Of a stretch of DNA of 64,000 nt, positions 63,094-64,000 are shown one piece after another. The stretch is from an uncultured Crocinitomix sp. (lineage in GTDB: Bacteria; Bacteroidota; Bacteroidia; Flavobacteriales_D; Crocinitomicaceae). Where the stretch lies: assembly GCA_937136425.1 (NCBI GenBank), contig CAKZON010000006.1, positions 1-64,000 on the forward strand, read 5' to 3'. Numbering within the stretch: the stretch's first letter is position 1; every line of letters starts with the position of its first letter. The notes below the pieces were generated by a model. The model was not told the DNA's origin. It worked only from the letters and a program-made list of their open reading frames with translations, and ran no database searches. Position numbers and translations under genes: made by a program.

Positions 63094-64000
63094 TTTAAAC
63101 GAATCACTTGACCAATATGAATTACTGAAGTTTCTGTTAAACTGTTCAACTTGCAAAGCGAATTAACAGTTGTACCATATTTTCTTGCAATAATCCATAA
63201 GTTCTCTCCACTTCTAACACGGTGTGTCTTCGCATTCTTATTTACTGAAGAACTGGAAGAACTAGAGCTAGATGAAGAACTACTTCTTGACGATCCACTA
63301 TTTGGATGAAAAACACCGCTATGAACCAATAAATTATCTTTTACAGCTTTCTTTTTAAAATCGAAAATTAACTCTGGATTAATTGGATTATCATAAAAAC
63401 GAACCTCAAAATGCAAATGAGAACCAGAAGAGTGCCCTGTATTTCCACCAAGCCCTATAGGATCCCCGGCCTTCACATCTTGATTAGGAGCAACCATCAA
63501 TTTTGAGCAGTGTGCATAATACGTTTCTAACCCGTTGTAATGTCTTATCACAATTAAATTTCCAAAACCGTTCTCATGATATTTTGCATAACGTATTTTC
63601 CCATCAAATGCCGCATAAATTGTATCACCCGTCTCCAAATCTATATCAACACCGTTATGTCTTCTTCCTCTTCTATAACCATACTTCGAAGTCATAACCC
63701 CGTCAAATGGTATAGCATAATTATTATGCAGTGAATCTAATACGCACATCCATAAAGTGTCTTTCAATAAAGATACATCATTAGTCGTGCAAGTAATAAC
63801 ATCCTCGTTTGTCCATTTAGATTTATAAGAATAAGTTGTGTCGCCACAAACCATTTCATGAATTCTTGCATTCATGATTCCTTCAAAATTCTCTTCCCCC
63901 AAATAAGCCCACGTTCTATCTCCATAAATTAACATGGTTCCAGTTGGAGTCTCAACGGTATCTATAGGGTCAAAAAATGAATCTTGGGCTGCAGCATTAT
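63090..64000 (-). CDS. M23 zinc metallopeptidase with C-terminal LysM domain (partial, 5' end off the window)
   Basis: Cell-wall endopeptidase. The frame is open through the right edge with no stop, and residues just before the internal Met at 63935 read NAAAQDSFFDP, which looks like the end of a signal peptide (AAAQ), so the true start lies beyond 64000. The M23 domain has NGVDID (metal ligands), YAHCSKL, and SSGSHLHFEVRFYDNPINP. A linker with 13 consecutive serines in mixed codons follows, then a LysM domain (HRVRSGENLWIIARKYGTT to HIGQVIRLK) for peptidoglycan or chitin binding. The stop overlaps the patatin start (ATGA). Confidence 0.92.
   Translation of the reverse strand, partial: NAAAQDSFFDPIDTVETPTGTMLIYGDRTWAYLGEENFEGIMNARIHEMVCGDTTYSYKSKWTNEDVITCTTNDVSLLKDTLWMCVLDSLHNNYAIPFDGVMTSKYGYRRGRRHNGVDIDLETGDTIYAAFDGKIRYAKYHENGFGNLIVIRHYNGLETYYAHCSKLMVAPNQDVKAGDPIGLGGNTGHSSGSHLHFEVRFYDNPINPELIFDFKKKAVKDNLLVHSGVFHPNSGSSRSSSSSSSSSSSSSVNKNAKTHRVRSGENLWIIARKYGTTVNSLCKLNSLTETSVIHIGQVIRLK

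Overview
The window is a low-GC chromosomal segment from a member of the Bacteroidota. Three things show this. The 5' end of a 16S rRNA gene at 1-65 carries the Bacteroidota-type start. The promoter signature TAnnTTTG (the -7 element read by Bacteroidota sigma-A) recurs in front of many genes. Type IX secretion (T9SS) sorting domains and a gliding-motility-type adhesin cluster are present. The PKD/Ig-like adhesins with 73-residue repeats, menD and the PadR/PspC pair make order Flavobacteriales (perhaps Crocinitomicaceae or a relative) my best guess, but this is inference.

Layout. 1-750: start of an rRNA operon on the minus strand with three tandem promoters. 0.75-12.8 kb: housekeeping genes, namely 6-phosphofructokinase, an outer-membrane barrel-like protein, an ECF sigma factor with a membrane-anchored TPR partner, valS, dihydrolipoyl dehydrogenase, ferrochelatase, a PlsC-type acyltransferase, a T9SS-exported M43 metalloprotease and yebC. 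12.8-33.3 kb, all on the minus strand: a secretome island. It holds two giant paralogues built on 16 and 6 copies of a 73-residue Ig-like unit, two L-type-lectin/SprB-repeat paralogues (all four end in the gliding-motility-associated T9SS type B domain), a secreted Asp-box propeller, a small secreted protein and a single-span membrane protein. 33.4-43.2 kb: menD, an RprX/RprY-like two-component system, a second acyltransferase, a NamZ-like muramidase lipoprotein, a LolC/E-FtsX-like permease and a 2-oxoacid dehydrogenase E2. 43.3-49.9 kb: a tightly packed operon of two TPR/PD40 envelope proteins resembling the T9SS protein PorE (one with a SPOR-like domain, one with an OmpA domain), then a DnaQ-like exonuclease and an FAH-family enzyme. 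50-53 kb: a Cys/Asp-repeat lipoprotein and a Tat-dependent GMC dehydrogenase pair. 53.1-56.4 kb: a PadR-PspC-glycosyltransferase operon behind a perfect palindromic operator. 56.4-58.8 kb: a cytoplasmic trypsin-like protease with a zinc ribbon and a C-terminal domain that also seems to be present in the adjacent 453-residue protein. 59-64 kb: a propeller-SpoIIE phosphatase sensor, a patatin-like lipase and an M23/LysM peptidase that runs off the window.

The most interesting points are the two-gene protease/zinc-ribbon system (56.4-58.8 kb), which I do not recognise as a described system; the nested higher-order structure of the 16-unit repeat array; the three clustered inverted repeats upstream of the giant adhesin; the Cys-Asp repeat lipoprotein; and the triple rRNA promoter. 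No tRNA, insertion sequence, prophage or CRISPR array was seen. Several starts were moved from the longest open frame to a better-supported codon, and this is stated in each entry.
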